64,000 nt of DNA from Algoriphagus hitonicola (GTDB taxonomy: Bacteria; Bacteroidota; Bacteroidia; Cytophagales; Cyclobacteriaceae). Positions 1-7,837 of the stretch are shown piece after piece; the stretch's first letter is position 1, and the number at the start of each line of letters is the position of its first letter. A program made the translations under genes and the position numbers. Below the pieces are notes generated by a model. It was given only the letters and a program-made list of their open reading frames with translations. It searched no databases and was not told where the DNA came from. Where the stretch lies: assembly GCF_900113375.1 (NCBI RefSeq), contig NZ_FOPC01000005.1, positions 248,001 through 312,000 on the forward strand. The letters run 5' to 3'.

Positions 1-1
1 T

Positions 2-1093
2 TTTCGAATCGCTGAGACGCCATTTTTTATCCCCAGAAACCTACAGCACCAGCTAATTGAAGCTTCCGAAGAGGTGGTGGAATTTATTCAAAAACCCGGT
101 TTTAAGAAACTGACTCAAAAGGCCTTGGATTTAAACACCCAAGTTCCTGATGAGGATGATCATACCCAATTCTTGGCGATTGATTTTGGGATATGCGAAG
201 AAAATGGAACCCTAATCCCCAAACTAATAGAGGTTCAGGGCTTCCCGTCGATTTTTAATTTTCAAATGCATCTTTTTCAGAAATTACAGCAAACTTATCC
301 GTTTTTAGCTGAATCAACCCCCTATCTAAGTGGTCTGGATGAATCGGGTTATTTGAGGAAACTGAAAGAAGTAATTCTCAAAGGGTATCTTCCTGAGGAA
401 GTAGTCCTCTTGGAAATCGAACCGGAAAAACAAAATACCAAAATTGACTTTTATTATTGTCAGGAAGATTTGGGTATACCCATTTGCTGTGTCACAGATA
501 TCATCAAGAAGGGAAGGCAACTTTTCTATACCAATGAAAAGGGAAAGGAAATCAGGATAAAGCGAATCTACAATCGGGTGATCTTTGATGAGTTGGCATC
601 CCGACAAGATCTGAAATTAGCCTTTAGCTTTACCGAGTCCCTCGATGTAGAGTGGGCAGGACATCCAAATTGGTACACGCGGATTTCTAAATTCATTTTG
701 CCACACCTTCAGGGTCCGTATTTTATCGAGAGTACATTATTGAGTGAATTGGAATCCATTCCGGAGGATTTAGAGAATTACGTATTGAAGCCCTTATTTT
801 CTTTTTCGGGAGCTGGCGTGGTGTTTAATGTGACTCAAAAAGATATCGAATCGGTCCAAGAAAAAGACTTATACATTCTTCAGAAAAAAGTAAACTACTT
901 ACCAGTCGTCCAATCTCCCGACGGAAAAGTCAAAGTGGAGGTGAGGTTTTTGGCCTTGTGGCCGGAAAAAGATGAAAAGCCAACCCTGGTTGGGAATTTG
1001 GTGAGGCTGAGTCGTGGTGAAATGATAGGCGTCAAGTTTAACAAAGACAAAGACTGGGTAGGAGGTACTATCGGATTATTTCAGAAATCTTAA
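2..1093 (+). CDS. ATP-grasp-like protein, 5' end cut off by window
   Basis: The reading frame is open from base 2, so the true start lies outside the window; internal GTG codons at 74 and 77 are unlikely starts. The C-terminal part has ATP-grasp features: KPLFSFSGAGVVF looks like the nucleotide-binding strand and glycine loop, and GNLVRLSRGEMIGVKFN near the end looks like the metal and phosphate-binding end of the fold. The segment IDFGICEENGTLIPKLIEVQ earlier in the chain resembles the substrate side of peptide or amino-acid ligases. I do not recognise the substrate. ATP-grasp ligases join a carboxylate to an amine or thiol using ATP. The gene ends convergently with pyrE. The fold call is inference from motifs; the function is unknown. 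Confidence 0.6.
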   Translation, partial: FRIAETPFFIPRNLQHQLIEASEEVVEFIQKPGFKKLTQKALDLNTQVPDEDDHTQFLAIDFGICEENGTLIPKLIEVQGFPSIFNFQMHLFQKLQQTYPFLAESTPYLSGLDESGYLRKLKEVILKGYLPEEVVLLEIEPEKQNTKIDFYYCQEDLGIPICCVTDIIKKGRQLFYTNEKGKEIRIKRIYNRVIFDELASRQDLKLAFSFTESLDVEWAGHPNWYTRISKFILPHLQGPYFIESTLLSELESIPEDLENYVLKPLFSFSGAGVVFNVTQKDIESVQEKDLYILQKKVNYLPVVQSPDGKVKVEVRFLALWPEKDEKPTLVGNLVRLSRGEMIGVKFNKDKDWVGGTIGLFQKS

Positions 1094-1116
1094 AAAAATA
1101 GCCGGACTTGCCGGCT
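1092..1116 (-). terminator. Intrinsic terminator of pyrE
   Basis: The stem AGCCGG / CCGGCT (1100-1105 and 1111-1116, 5-nt loop) is followed on the minus strand by a T run, seen as seven A on the plus strand at 1092-1098. It lies 32 bp past the pyrE stop and overlaps the stop of the upstream plus-strand gene. A weaker plus-strand hairpin, GGGG-AAAA-CCCC at 1133-1144 followed by a T-rich stretch, may serve the opposite gene. Confidence 0.65.
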
Positions 1117-1147
1117 GATTGATTTGTTCACAGGGGAAAACCCCCAA

Positions 1148-1792
1148 TTATTTTTTCCAGTTTTCGGGGTCATTTCGCCATTCGGATAGGGATTCGAGCA
1201 TGGTTTGATCAATATAATTTCGCTCCACGGCCTTGGGAAGCATGGCTTCATAATGGGAGAGTACAATTAATTTTACGTTGGCATTTTTAAAGTTTTCATC
1301 TGCCAGAGCAAATCCATAGCTGAAAATCGCAACCATCCCCAACACTTCAAATCCAGCTTTCCGAAGGTCTTCGACTGCTTTCAGAGAGCTTCCGCCGGTG
1401 GAAACCAAATCCTCCACGACGACTACCTTTTGGCCGGTGACGACTTTACCTTCGATCATATTTTCCATGCCGTGACCTTTTGGTTTGGACCGAACATAGA
1501 CAAATGGAATGTCTAAATCATTAGCCAAAAGAGCTCCTTGTGGAATCCCTGCTGTGGCTACTCCAGCGATAGCCTCCACTTCTGGAAAATAATGTTGGAT
1601 ACTTTTAGTCAGATTTTCCTTAATCAAAGAGCGGACTTTCGGATAGGAAAGGGAAAGACGATTGTCACAATAAATGGGTGATTTCCATCCTGAAGCCCAG
1701 GTGAATGGCTTATCGGGTTGTAAACGAATGGCTTGTATCTCTAGTAATTGATTGGCAACTTCCGCTGCTACACTTTGATCTAAAATTTCCAT
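1148..1792 (-). CDS. pyrE: Orotate phosphoribosyltransferase
   Basis: This cytosolic enzyme converts orotate and PRPP to orotidine 5'-phosphate in pyrimidine synthesis. The 214-residue length is normal for the family. The PRPP-binding motif VVVVEDLVSTGGSS is at residues 123-136 and the flexible catalytic loop RSKPKGHGMEN at 101-111. The ATG at 1792 was chosen because homologues begin at about MEIL; a longer frame exists upstream but its extra residues look untranslated. The gene is divergent from the NUDIX gene at 1883 and has its own terminator, so it is probably transcribed alone. A TATTTTTG box (minus strand, 1796-1803) sits so close to the ATG that it would give a leaderless message, so I do not trust it as the promoter. 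Confidence 0.95.
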   Translation of the reverse strand: MEILDQSVAAEVANQLLEIQAIRLQPDKPFTWASGWKSPIYCDNRLSLSYPKVRSLIKENLTKSIQHYFPEVEAIAGVATAGIPQGALLANDLDIPFVYVRSKPKGHGMENMIEGKVVTGQKVVVVEDLVSTGGSSLKAVEDLRKAGFEVLGMVAIFSYGFALADENFKNANVKLIVLSHYEAMLPKAVERNYIDQTMLESLSEWRNDPENWKK

Positions 1793-1882
1793 ATTCAAAA
1801 ATAAGTGATATTGTTTGGAGGAGGTTGGTCTAAGCGGATTTTTTGTGCATTTTTGACCAATACCCAACCTTTACGATTCCTT

Positions 1883-2551
1883 ATGAGAATCTTTGTCAAT
1901 GATAAACCGCTGGATTTGCTCAGCTATGAGGACTTAAATCCCGAAAAAAAATACGATGCTACCTTTCACGATCCTGATGAATTGCCTGCAATAGGCCACT
2001 GGAAAGATGATATTATTTTTCATGAACCATCGCATGATCTGATCATTCGGATTCTTTATCAGCTACGAACCCGAAAGCACAGGGATTTGGATTCGGTTAC
2101 GCTGATTTCTGCAGACAAACCAGCCTTAAAACAATTTGTGAAAAGCCGATTTTCTATCATTAAAGCTGCCGGAGGAATTGTCACCAAAAAGAAGCAGATT
2201 TTGTTGATTTATCGCCTGGGCAAATGGGACTTTCCCAAAGGGAAATTTGACAAAGGAGAGACGCCTGAGCAATGTGCTGTCAGGGAAGTAGAGGAGGAAT
2301 GTGCGATCAAGGTAAGGCTGGGAGATCATCTGTGTAATACCTGGCACACCTACACCCAAAACCGAAAAAGCATTCTCAAAAAAACGTATTGGTATGCGAT
2401 GGATTGTGTCTCAGACGAAGGAATGAAACCCCAGCGGGAAGAGGGGATAGATGATATTCGATGGTTTAGGGAAGCAGAAGCAAAAATTTCCCTTATTAAT
2501 TCCTACCCGTCGATGAGATGGCTGTTCAAGCAGTTTTTAAAGACTTTTTGA
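1883..2551 (+). CDS. NUDIX hydrolase with N-terminal extension
   Basis: The 222-residue protein has a Nudix box at residues 120-142 (G120, E126, R134, E135, E138, E139) with the usual late glycine replaced by Ala141. The metal-binding glutamates are kept, so it should hydrolyse a nucleoside diphosphate linked to some other group; the substrate cannot be read from sequence. About 90 residues precede the Nudix fold and are of unknown role. The start at 1883 (MRIFVND) is preferred over upstream codons; a near-consensus box CATTTTTG at 1848-1855 with a TTG at 1825 could be its promoter. Its stop TGA abuts the TCA of coaD on the other strand, forming the palindrome TGATCA, so the two genes converge with no spacer. 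Confidence 0.85.
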   Translation: MRIFVNDKPLDLLSYEDLNPEKKYDATFHDPDELPAIGHWKDDIIFHEPSHDLIIRILYQLRTRKHRDLDSVTLISADKPALKQFVKSRFSIIKAAGGIVTKKKQILLIYRLGKWDFPKGKFDKGETPEQCAVREVEEECAIKVRLGDHLCNTWHTYTQNRKSILKKTYWYAMDCVSDEGMKPQREEGIDDIRWFREAEAKISLINSYPSMRWLFKQFLKTF

Positions 2552-3007
2552 TCAGATCGTATAGGGCAAAAATTCGCTTACATTTCCTCCATATCGGTGA
2601 ACTTCACGGATAACCGTAGAGCTAATGGCAGCGTAATGAGGGGAGGTGATGAGAAATACCGTTTCCAGATTTTCATTGAGATATCGGTTCATCTGACTGA
2701 TCGTATTCTCGTATTCAAAGTCGGTGGTATTTCGTAATCCCCTAATCAAAAAACCCGCATCATGCTTTTTGGCAAGGGTGGAGGTAAGTTCATTGTAGAC
2801 GATGACTTTTACTCTAGGTTCATCGGTATAAACGGATTCAATTTTCTCCACCATTAAATCAATATCGAAATAGCGGTTCTTTTTGGTGCTATTATAGCCG
2901 ATTCCGATGATCACTTCATCAAAAATCTCCAAACTTCTCATCACGATATCGTGATGCCCCATCGTATAGGGATCAAAAGAACCTGGGAAAATTGCCGTTT
3001 TTTTCAT
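2552..3007 (-). CDS. coaD: Phosphopantetheine adenylyltransferase
   Basis: This enzyme catalyses the fourth step of coenzyme A synthesis, joining 4'-phosphopantetheine and ATP to dephospho-CoA and pyrophosphate. The nucleotidyltransferase motif is clear: GSFDPYTMGHHD at residues 9-20 contains the TxGH signature at 15-18, and ISSTVIRE near residues 128-135 matches the conserved ISSSxVRE loop. The 151-residue length is typical. It lies 3 bp downstream of the DUF3822 gene on the same strand, so the two are probably co-transcribed. Confidence 0.95.
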   Translation of the reverse strand: MKKTAIFPGSFDPYTMGHHDIVMRSLEIFDEVIIGIGYNSTKKNRYFDIDLMVEKIESVYTDEPRVKVIVYNELTSTLAKKHDAGFLIRGLRNTTDFEYENTISQMNRYLNENLETVFLITSPHYAAISSTVIREVHRYGGNVSEFLPYTI

Positions 3008-3010
3008 TCT

Positions 3011-3829
3011 TTAGTCAAATTGCCAATAAACTTCAAAAAAGCCCAAGTCTTTGAGATGCTTAAATCCATGCGAATAGTTTTGATTGGCATGGGGAGTCAG
3101 TATGCGGAAATTATGAAAATAGCTTTTTCCCCATTCTTCGGTAATGTCCGATTTTGTAGGAACACCAAAGACGGTGACTCTGACGTGGTTCCGATCAAAT
3201 TTCAACTGCTTGATCAGAATCATGGCGTATTTTAGGATATCCTCTTTTTTCTCGATTTCGAAGATATTAAAGGCGCTCAACTCTTGATCCGTAAAGGCTG
3301 CCACATAACACTGGCTTCCTATTAAATTGATTAATACCTCCTGTCCGATGAGATTAAAGCGCTCTTTGAATAAATAGGACAAGAAAGAACAAGATCCGTG
3401 GTGAAAGCTCAGATCCGTAAACCGCGCCTGTAGATGTTTTTTGATTTTTTCCTCGACAAAGGAAACGACTTGCAAGTTGTTGCTGTCAAGCGGAGTATTA
3501 AAGTAGTATGGATTTTCGGGTAGTTGGGAGACAAATCGAAGAAAACTCGATTCATTTCCTGAGGAGAAAAGGACTCCCGGTACAAGACTGAATTCCTTTC
3601 GGTGAAGATAGATTTTGCAGGGGACATCTACTTTCATCAGCGGATCAGTGAAAATCATTTCATCCACTGCCTGATTTTCGAATTCAGAATAAAAATGAAT
3701 TCCGATATTCGCCTGATTTTTATCCTTGGCAAAAATGATCAATGAATCGGGATATAAAAAAAGTGATAAGCCCGCTGTATCCTCTACATCAAACTTATCA
3801 CTTTTGAATACTTTGAGTTGGTTATCCAA
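3011..3829 (-). CDS. DUF3822 family protein
   Basis: This 272-residue soluble protein matches the Bacteroidota DUF3822 family as I remember it, which is commonly encoded beside coaD. No enzymatic motif, signal peptide or membrane segment is visible. The family has an actin-like or ASKHA-like appearance (N-terminal SLFLYPDSLIIFAKD, later LINLIGSQCYVAAF) but this is a weak impression. The tight spacing to coaD suggests co-transcription and perhaps a role tied to cofactor metabolism, which is inference. The upstream hypothetical gene ends 13 bp before this start, so transcription may begin further back at 4424. Confidence 0.8.
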   Translation of the reverse strand: MDNQLKVFKSDKFDVEDTAGLSLFLYPDSLIIFAKDKNQANIGIHFYSEFENQAVDEMIFTDPLMKVDVPCKIYLHRKEFSLVPGVLFSSGNESSFLRFVSQLPENPYYFNTPLDSNNLQVVSFVEEKIKKHLQARFTDLSFHHGSCSFLSYLFKERFNLIGQEVLINLIGSQCYVAAFTDQELSAFNIFEIEKKEDILKYAMILIKQLKFDRNHVRVTVFGVPTKSDITEEWGKSYFHNFRILTPHANQNYSHGFKHLKDLGFFEVYWQFD

Positions 3830-3842
3830 AATCGGAAAGGGA

Positions 3843-4424
3843 TTATTTCCAGTTACCTTCGGTGGAAGCGTCGGTTCTTGAACCTACTTTCAAAGCTCTT
3901 TCGTTGTTGTTTAGTCTTCTTTCAGGATTGATCGGAGAAGGGTCTCTGATTTCGAAAACATTCACCTCGTAGGAGTTACGCTCAATTCTGTCGGCAAAGA
4001 ATTCAAACATTTTGCCTCCAGAGCCCGGGACGACTGCCAATCTATCCAAGTCGAAATCGGGATATTTGCGGTCATTGAAAAGAGAGTCAATCACCGAAAC
4101 GGACCCTAGTGTGTCATAGGTAACAGTGGTTTCCTCTTTTCCATAATCCAACAGCTCAGTTGTTTCAAGACGCTCGACCAACCAGATTTCACCTTCTTGG
4201 ATAAAATTCTTCAAGGAATCCCAATTGTCAGCATATTTTCCATTAGACGCTTCATAGGCAAGCTGTGCGTCTCTAAGCATTTGAAGCTTTTCGATAATGG
4301 CACTTTCGATCAGGGCAATTCTCTCTTCTTTCTCTACTACATCTTCTACGCCTTTCCATAGGAAGTAGCCAAGGCCTATTGCGACCAGAAAGAAAACAAT
4401 GGATAATACTTTTGATAAATTCAT
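3843..4424 (-). CDS. Membrane-anchored hypothetical protein, pilin-like N-terminus
   Basis: A single N-terminal hydrophobic helix (residues 6-24) is followed by a charged helical stretch and a periplasmic domain of about 150 residues. The pattern LRDAQLAYEASNGKYADNWDSL (about residues 50-71) resembles the helix-to-loop region of type II pseudopilins, where ...Y...NG.YA....L is common. The N-terminal methylation site typical of pilins is not visible, so the likeness may be only partial. The gene sits 13 bp upstream of the DUF3822 gene on the same strand. I do not recognise a function. Confidence 0.65.
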   Translation of the reverse strand: MNLSKVLSIVFFLVAIGLGYFLWKGVEDVVEKEERIALIESAIIEKLQMLRDAQLAYEASNGKYADNWDSLKNFIQEGEIWLVERLETTELLDYGKEETTVTYDTLGSVSVIDSLFNDRKYPDFDLDRLAVVPGSGGKMFEFFADRIERNSYEVNVFEIRDPSPINPERRLNNNERALKVGSRTDASTEGNWK

Positions 4425-4473
4425 TTTGTTGGATTTTTTAAATCTGGGTAAGGTTGAAGGTTTTTAAAACGTG

Positions 4474-4983
4474 CTATTTTAGGTATTTATTTTCAAAATT
4501 AAAATATCCTTTCCACATTCCTAAGTCTTCAAAGGATTTTATTCCCCAAAAGATTTGATGAACTGACGCATTTGGCAATGAACGGAGCTCCCCGAGTGAC
4601 ATCCATTTCAATTCTCGTAAAATTTGATCACTTTCGGTCAGCTCTGGATCCCATCCTAAATGAGGTTCACCCCCTAAAGGCTCCACCTCAAAAAAGAGCT
4701 CAATGGCATGAAGTGGCGGCTCCAAAAATTCATGAACAAAAAGGAATTCGCCAACTTTGATATCAAGTCCGGTTTCTTCCTGAAACTCCCGCATTAGATT
4801 TTGATTGGCATTGCTGCCAAATTTCATTCCTCCACCAGGCACCGACCAAAAATCAGTATGATCCCCCATTTGATGATTGATCATAAGAATTTTTTCATTT
4901 TGAATTAAAACTCCATTTACACGGGTTCGGAGTCGATTGCCAAATTTTGCTGCGATTTTGTTGCCGATTTTGTCTTGGGACAT
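4474..4983 (-). CDS. NUDIX hydrolase with altered Nudix box
   Basis: The 169-residue protein has the Nudix segment GGGMKFGSNANQNLMREFQE followed by ETGL (about residues 50-73). R65, E66, E69 and E70 are present, but the first conserved Glu of the box is Ser57. The core metal-binding glutamates remain, so activity is plausible. A wider resemblance to MutT-type cleaning enzymes is evident (VNGVLIQNEKILMINHQ). The substrate is unknown. It is divergent from the helicase gene; TATCTTTA on the minus strand, just upstream, is close to the TAnnTTTG box. Confidence 0.8.
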   Translation of the reverse strand: MSQDKIGNKIAAKFGNRLRTRVNGVLIQNEKILMINHQMGDHTDFWSVPGGGMKFGSNANQNLMREFQEETGLDIKVGEFLFVHEFLEPPLHAIELFFEVEPLGGEPHLGWDPELTESDQILRELKWMSLGELRSLPNASVHQIFWGIKSFEDLGMWKGYFNFENKYLK

Positions 4984-4997
4984 GTACTTTCGTTGCT

Positions 4998-6422
4998 ATG
5001 GGTAAAGATAGGAAGCTAGCCGTGATGCCGTCTGTATTGATGCAGAAATATTTTCCGTTTCAGCCGACTTTAGGCCAATCCTCGTTTTTTGATCAGATGA
5101 ATGCTTTTTTGGCACTCAATCCTGAAGATAAACCCACTTTTGTATTGCGAGGTTATGCAGGTACCGGAAAAACCTCGGTGATTTCGGCTTTGGTTCAGGC
5201 GCTTCCTAAACTCGAAATGCGATCCTTGCTACTTGCACCCACCGGTCGAGCCGCCAAAGTAATGAGCAATTACAGTGGGAGAGGGGCATACACCATTCAT
5301 AAAATCATCTACAAGCCCAAGGGAGATCCGGGTACTTTGGGTGGTGGATTTATCCTTCAAAAGAATTATTACAAAAACACGGTATTTATCATCGACGAAT
5401 CCTCCATGCTGGCTGATGATGGGGGGATGTCCGGTAATTTGCTTGGGGATGTGATTCAATTTGTGTTTGGTGGGGAAAACAACCGACTCTTATTTGTAGG
5501 CGATACCGCGCAGCTTCCTCCGGTAGGAAGTGAATATAGCCCGGCTTTGGAAGCGGGATATTTGTTGAGGAACTTTAGGATCCAAGCTGAGCAGTTGGAG
5601 CTGACCGAGGTGATGCGACAGCGACTAGAGTCCGGTATTCTTTTTAATGCCACCGAACTGAGAGCGCTTCTGCCTCAGGAAAAGCCTGCGATTAAATTTA
5701 AAACATCCGGATTCAAAGATGTCTACAAAATGACAGGGGAGCGGCTTGAGGATGGATTACGCTACGCCTATGATAAATTTGGGACAGATAATACTGTAAT
5801 CATCACCCGGTCCAATAAAGCAGCCGTCCAATACAATCTATATATCCGAAGGGTGATTCATTTTTTTGAAGATGAAATCAGCAGCGGGGATTTACTCATG
5901 ATTGTGAAAAATAACTATACCTATATGGCGGATTCCGAGAAAGTGAATTTCCTTGCCAATGGGGATATGGTCGAAGTGATGAAAATCCGGAATTTTGAAG
6001 AAATGTACGGGTTTCGATTTGCCACGTTAGAGCTGAGACTGCTGGATTACCCGGAGGAGGCGCATTTTGAAGCTAAAGTGATTTTGGATACGCTATATTC
6101 ATCTAGTCCCTCTTTGAGTCGGGAACAATATCGGAGTCTTTATGAAAAAGTCGCTCTGGATTATGCTGATGTGGAGAAAAAGAGCGAGCGGATGGAGCTC
6201 ATCCGAAAAGATCCCTATCTGAATGCCCTTCAGGTCAAATTTGCCTATGCGCTCACCTGCCACAAAGCTCAGGGTGGACAATGGCAGGCGGTCTTTGTGG
6301 ATCAGGGCTATTTGCCGGAAGATCAGGTGGACAAGGATTTTATCCGATGGCTTTATACTGCTATAACACGTTCTTCCGAGGAGCTTTATTTGCTCAATTT
6401 CTCTCCTCAGTTTTTTAACTAA
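4998..6422 (+). CDS. RecD-like ATP-dependent DNA helicase (AAA_30 / UvrD_C_2 type)
   Basis: A superfamily 1B helicase of 474 residues. The Walker A motif GYAGTGKTS is at about residues 52-59, the DEAD-like DESS box follows (IIDESSMLADDGG), then VGDTAQLPPVGS (motif III) and the C-terminal LTCHKAQGGQW and LYTAITRS motifs typical of the UvrD_C_2 domain. It probably unwinds DNA during repair or recombination, acting without RecBC partners because none is encoded nearby. Starts at 4998, 5025 and 5040 are all possible; I chose the first ATG that clears the divergent NUDIX start by 14 bp. The family is common in Bacteroidota as a stand-alone gene. Confidence 0.85.
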   Translation: MGKDRKLAVMPSVLMQKYFPFQPTLGQSSFFDQMNAFLALNPEDKPTFVLRGYAGTGKTSVISALVQALPKLEMRSLLLAPTGRAAKVMSNYSGRGAYTIHKIIYKPKGDPGTLGGGFILQKNYYKNTVFIIDESSMLADDGGMSGNLLGDVIQFVFGGENNRLLFVGDTAQLPPVGSEYSPALEAGYLLRNFRIQAEQLELTEVMRQRLESGILFNATELRALLPQEKPAIKFKTSGFKDVYKMTGERLEDGLRYAYDKFGTDNTVIITRSNKAAVQYNLYIRRVIHFFEDEISSGDLLMIVKNNYTYMADSEKVNFLANGDMVEVMKIRNFEEMYGFRFATLELRLLDYPEEAHFEAKVILDTLYSSSPSLSREQYRSLYEKVALDYADVEKKSERMELIRKDPYLNALQVKFAYALTCHKAQGGQWQAVFVDQGYLPEDQVDKDFIRWLYTAITRSSEELYLLNFSPQFFN

Positions 6423-6573
6423 TTAGGGTAAAGCCGAGCCGAATCTGGATTTGTGAAAATTTAACAAAGACCAAAAAGTAACCTTGGCAAGGTATTTTCA
6501 GTATAGCTAATGAATTTGAGTTTTGAACTTGATTGAAAAAATTCAATATTTGAAATCAGTAACCAATAAGACC

Positions 6574-6969
6574 ATGAAAAAATTAGGATTAATCTTCGGT
6601 GTATTTATGATGTTGTTCTCTGTTCAGGCTTTTGCCCAGGCAGAAAACAGCGCTGAGATCACATTTAAAGAAAAGTCGATAGACTTTGGTGATATCAAGC
6701 AAGGCGACAAAGTGTCTCACACCTTTGAGTTGACCAATACGGGTAAAGTGCCTTTGGTTATTTCAAATGTAGCTGCGACCTGTGGATGTACAGTTCCGAG
6801 TTGGCCAAAAGAGCCCGTAGCTCCCGGAGCAAAAGCTGAAATTCAGGTTTCCTTTAATTCTACGGGGAAAATGGGCAAGCAAAATTCGGTAGTGAGAATT
6901 TATTCTAATGCCTCCGAGCCGATCGAAAAAGTATCCTTGATCTCCAATGTTTTGCCCAAAACAAAATAA
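6574..6969 (+). CDS. DUF1573 exported protein
   Basis: The start MKKLGLIFG at 6574 gives a standard signal peptide ending at about AFAQA. The mature part is one Ig-like DUF1573 domain of about 105 residues, with the family's pattern FGDIKQGDKVSHTFELTNTG and the cysteine pair motif CGCTVPSWP. The domain is widespread in secreted Bacteroidota proteins; a function is not established to my knowledge. It is probably a periplasmic or surface protein. It stands alone between the helicase and TerC and is followed by a strong terminator. Confidence 0.85.
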   Translation: MKKLGLIFGVFMMLFSVQAFAQAENSAEITFKEKSIDFGDIKQGDKVSHTFELTNTGKVPLVISNVAATCGCTVPSWPKEPVAPGAKAEIQVSFNSTGKMGKQNSVVRIYSNASEPIEKVSLISNVLPKTK

Positions 6970-6990
6970 TCTGAAATAGAAAAATATGCG

Positions 6991-7022
6991 AAAAACCTGT
7001 CTTAATTTTAACAGGTTTTTTT
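6991..7022 (+). terminator. Intrinsic terminator after DUF1573 gene
   Basis: A perfect 10-bp stem AAAAACCTGT / ACAGGTTTTT (6991-7000 and 7011-7020) with a 10-nt AT-rich loop, followed by further T. It separates the DUF1573 gene from the terC gene. Confidence 0.85.
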
Positions 7023-7044
7023 ATGCCCTAAATTTTCAAATCAG

Positions 7045-7791
7045 ATGGAAATATTTCTCCTGTCAGAAACTTGGATTGCCTTATTGACACTCACATTCTT
7101 GGAGATCGTTCTTGGGGTGGATAATATCATTTTCATCTCAATTGTCTCTAATAAACTCCCGGAGGCCGAGCAGCCCAAAGCCCGGAATTTAGGATTGGCT
7201 TTGGCACTTATATTTAGAATAGGGCTTCTATTGGGCATTTCTTACATCGTTAAGTTTACCAATCCTCTCTTTACCGTTTTTGCTCACGATTTTAGCGGGC
7301 GAGATTTGATTCTTCTGGTGGGAGGGGTGTTTTTATTGTTTAAATCCACTCTGGAAATTCATCATAAAATGGAAGGAGATCCGCAGGAAATCAAGGCTAA
7401 TTCCACCAAGAGTTTTAAATCCGTTATTCTCCAAATTGTCATGCTGGATATCATTTTTTCATTTGACAGTATCTTGACAGCAGTGGGTTTGGTAGATCAT
7501 GTGCTTATCATGATTATTGCGGTGGTGATTTCGCTGGGTATCATGATGGCCTTTGCCGGGAAAATCAGCCGATTTATCAATCAAAATCCGACTTTGCAGA
7601 TCTTGGCCCTTTCCTTTTTGATTTTGATTGGGTTTATGCTGATGATCGAAGGCTTCCATTTCGAAGTGCCTAAAGGCTATATTTATTTTGCGGTATTTTT
7701 CTCACTTGCTGTCGAACTGGTCAATATGCGCGCCCGAAAGAAAAGCTCCGATCCGGTAGAATTAAAACCAAGGATAAGGGAAGAGGACTAA
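7045..7791 (+). CDS. TerC family integral membrane protein
   Basis: A 248-residue inner-membrane protein with about seven hydrophobic helices. The conserved acidic motifs of the TerC family are present: LEIVLGVDNIIFISI near residues 19-33 and LDIIFSFDSILTAVG in the middle, with the membrane aspartates thought to bind cations. Related proteins (Alx, MeeY/MeeF) export manganese, and others have been linked to tellurite resistance. The exact ion is inference. The gene stands between two terminators and is therefore probably monocistronic. Confidence 0.88.
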   Translation: MEIFLLSETWIALLTLTFLEIVLGVDNIIFISIVSNKLPEAEQPKARNLGLALALIFRIGLLLGISYIVKFTNPLFTVFAHDFSGRDLILLVGGVFLLFKSTLEIHHKMEGDPQEIKANSTKSFKSVILQIVMLDIIFSFDSILTAVGLVDHVLIMIIAVVISLGIMMAFAGKISRFINQNPTLQILALSFLILIGFMLMIEGFHFEVPKGYIYFAVFFSLAVELVNMRARKKSSDPVELKPRIREED

Positions 7792-7796
7792 AAATG

Positions 7797-7830
7797 AACC
7801 CCGGATCACGATTCGGGGTTTTCTCTTTTT
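7797..7830 (+). terminator. Intrinsic terminator after terC
   Basis: The stem AACCCCG / CGGGGTT (7797-7803 and 7814-7820) with a 10-nt loop is followed by TTCTCTTTTT. It lies just before the ATG of the ABC transporter gene. Confidence 0.75.
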
Positions 7831-7837
7831 ACATTTT

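Noticed and set aside
1796..1803. TATTTTTG box upstream of pyrE on the minus strand
   Set aside because: It would place the RNA start at the ATG itself; a leaderless pyrE cannot be supported from sequence alone.
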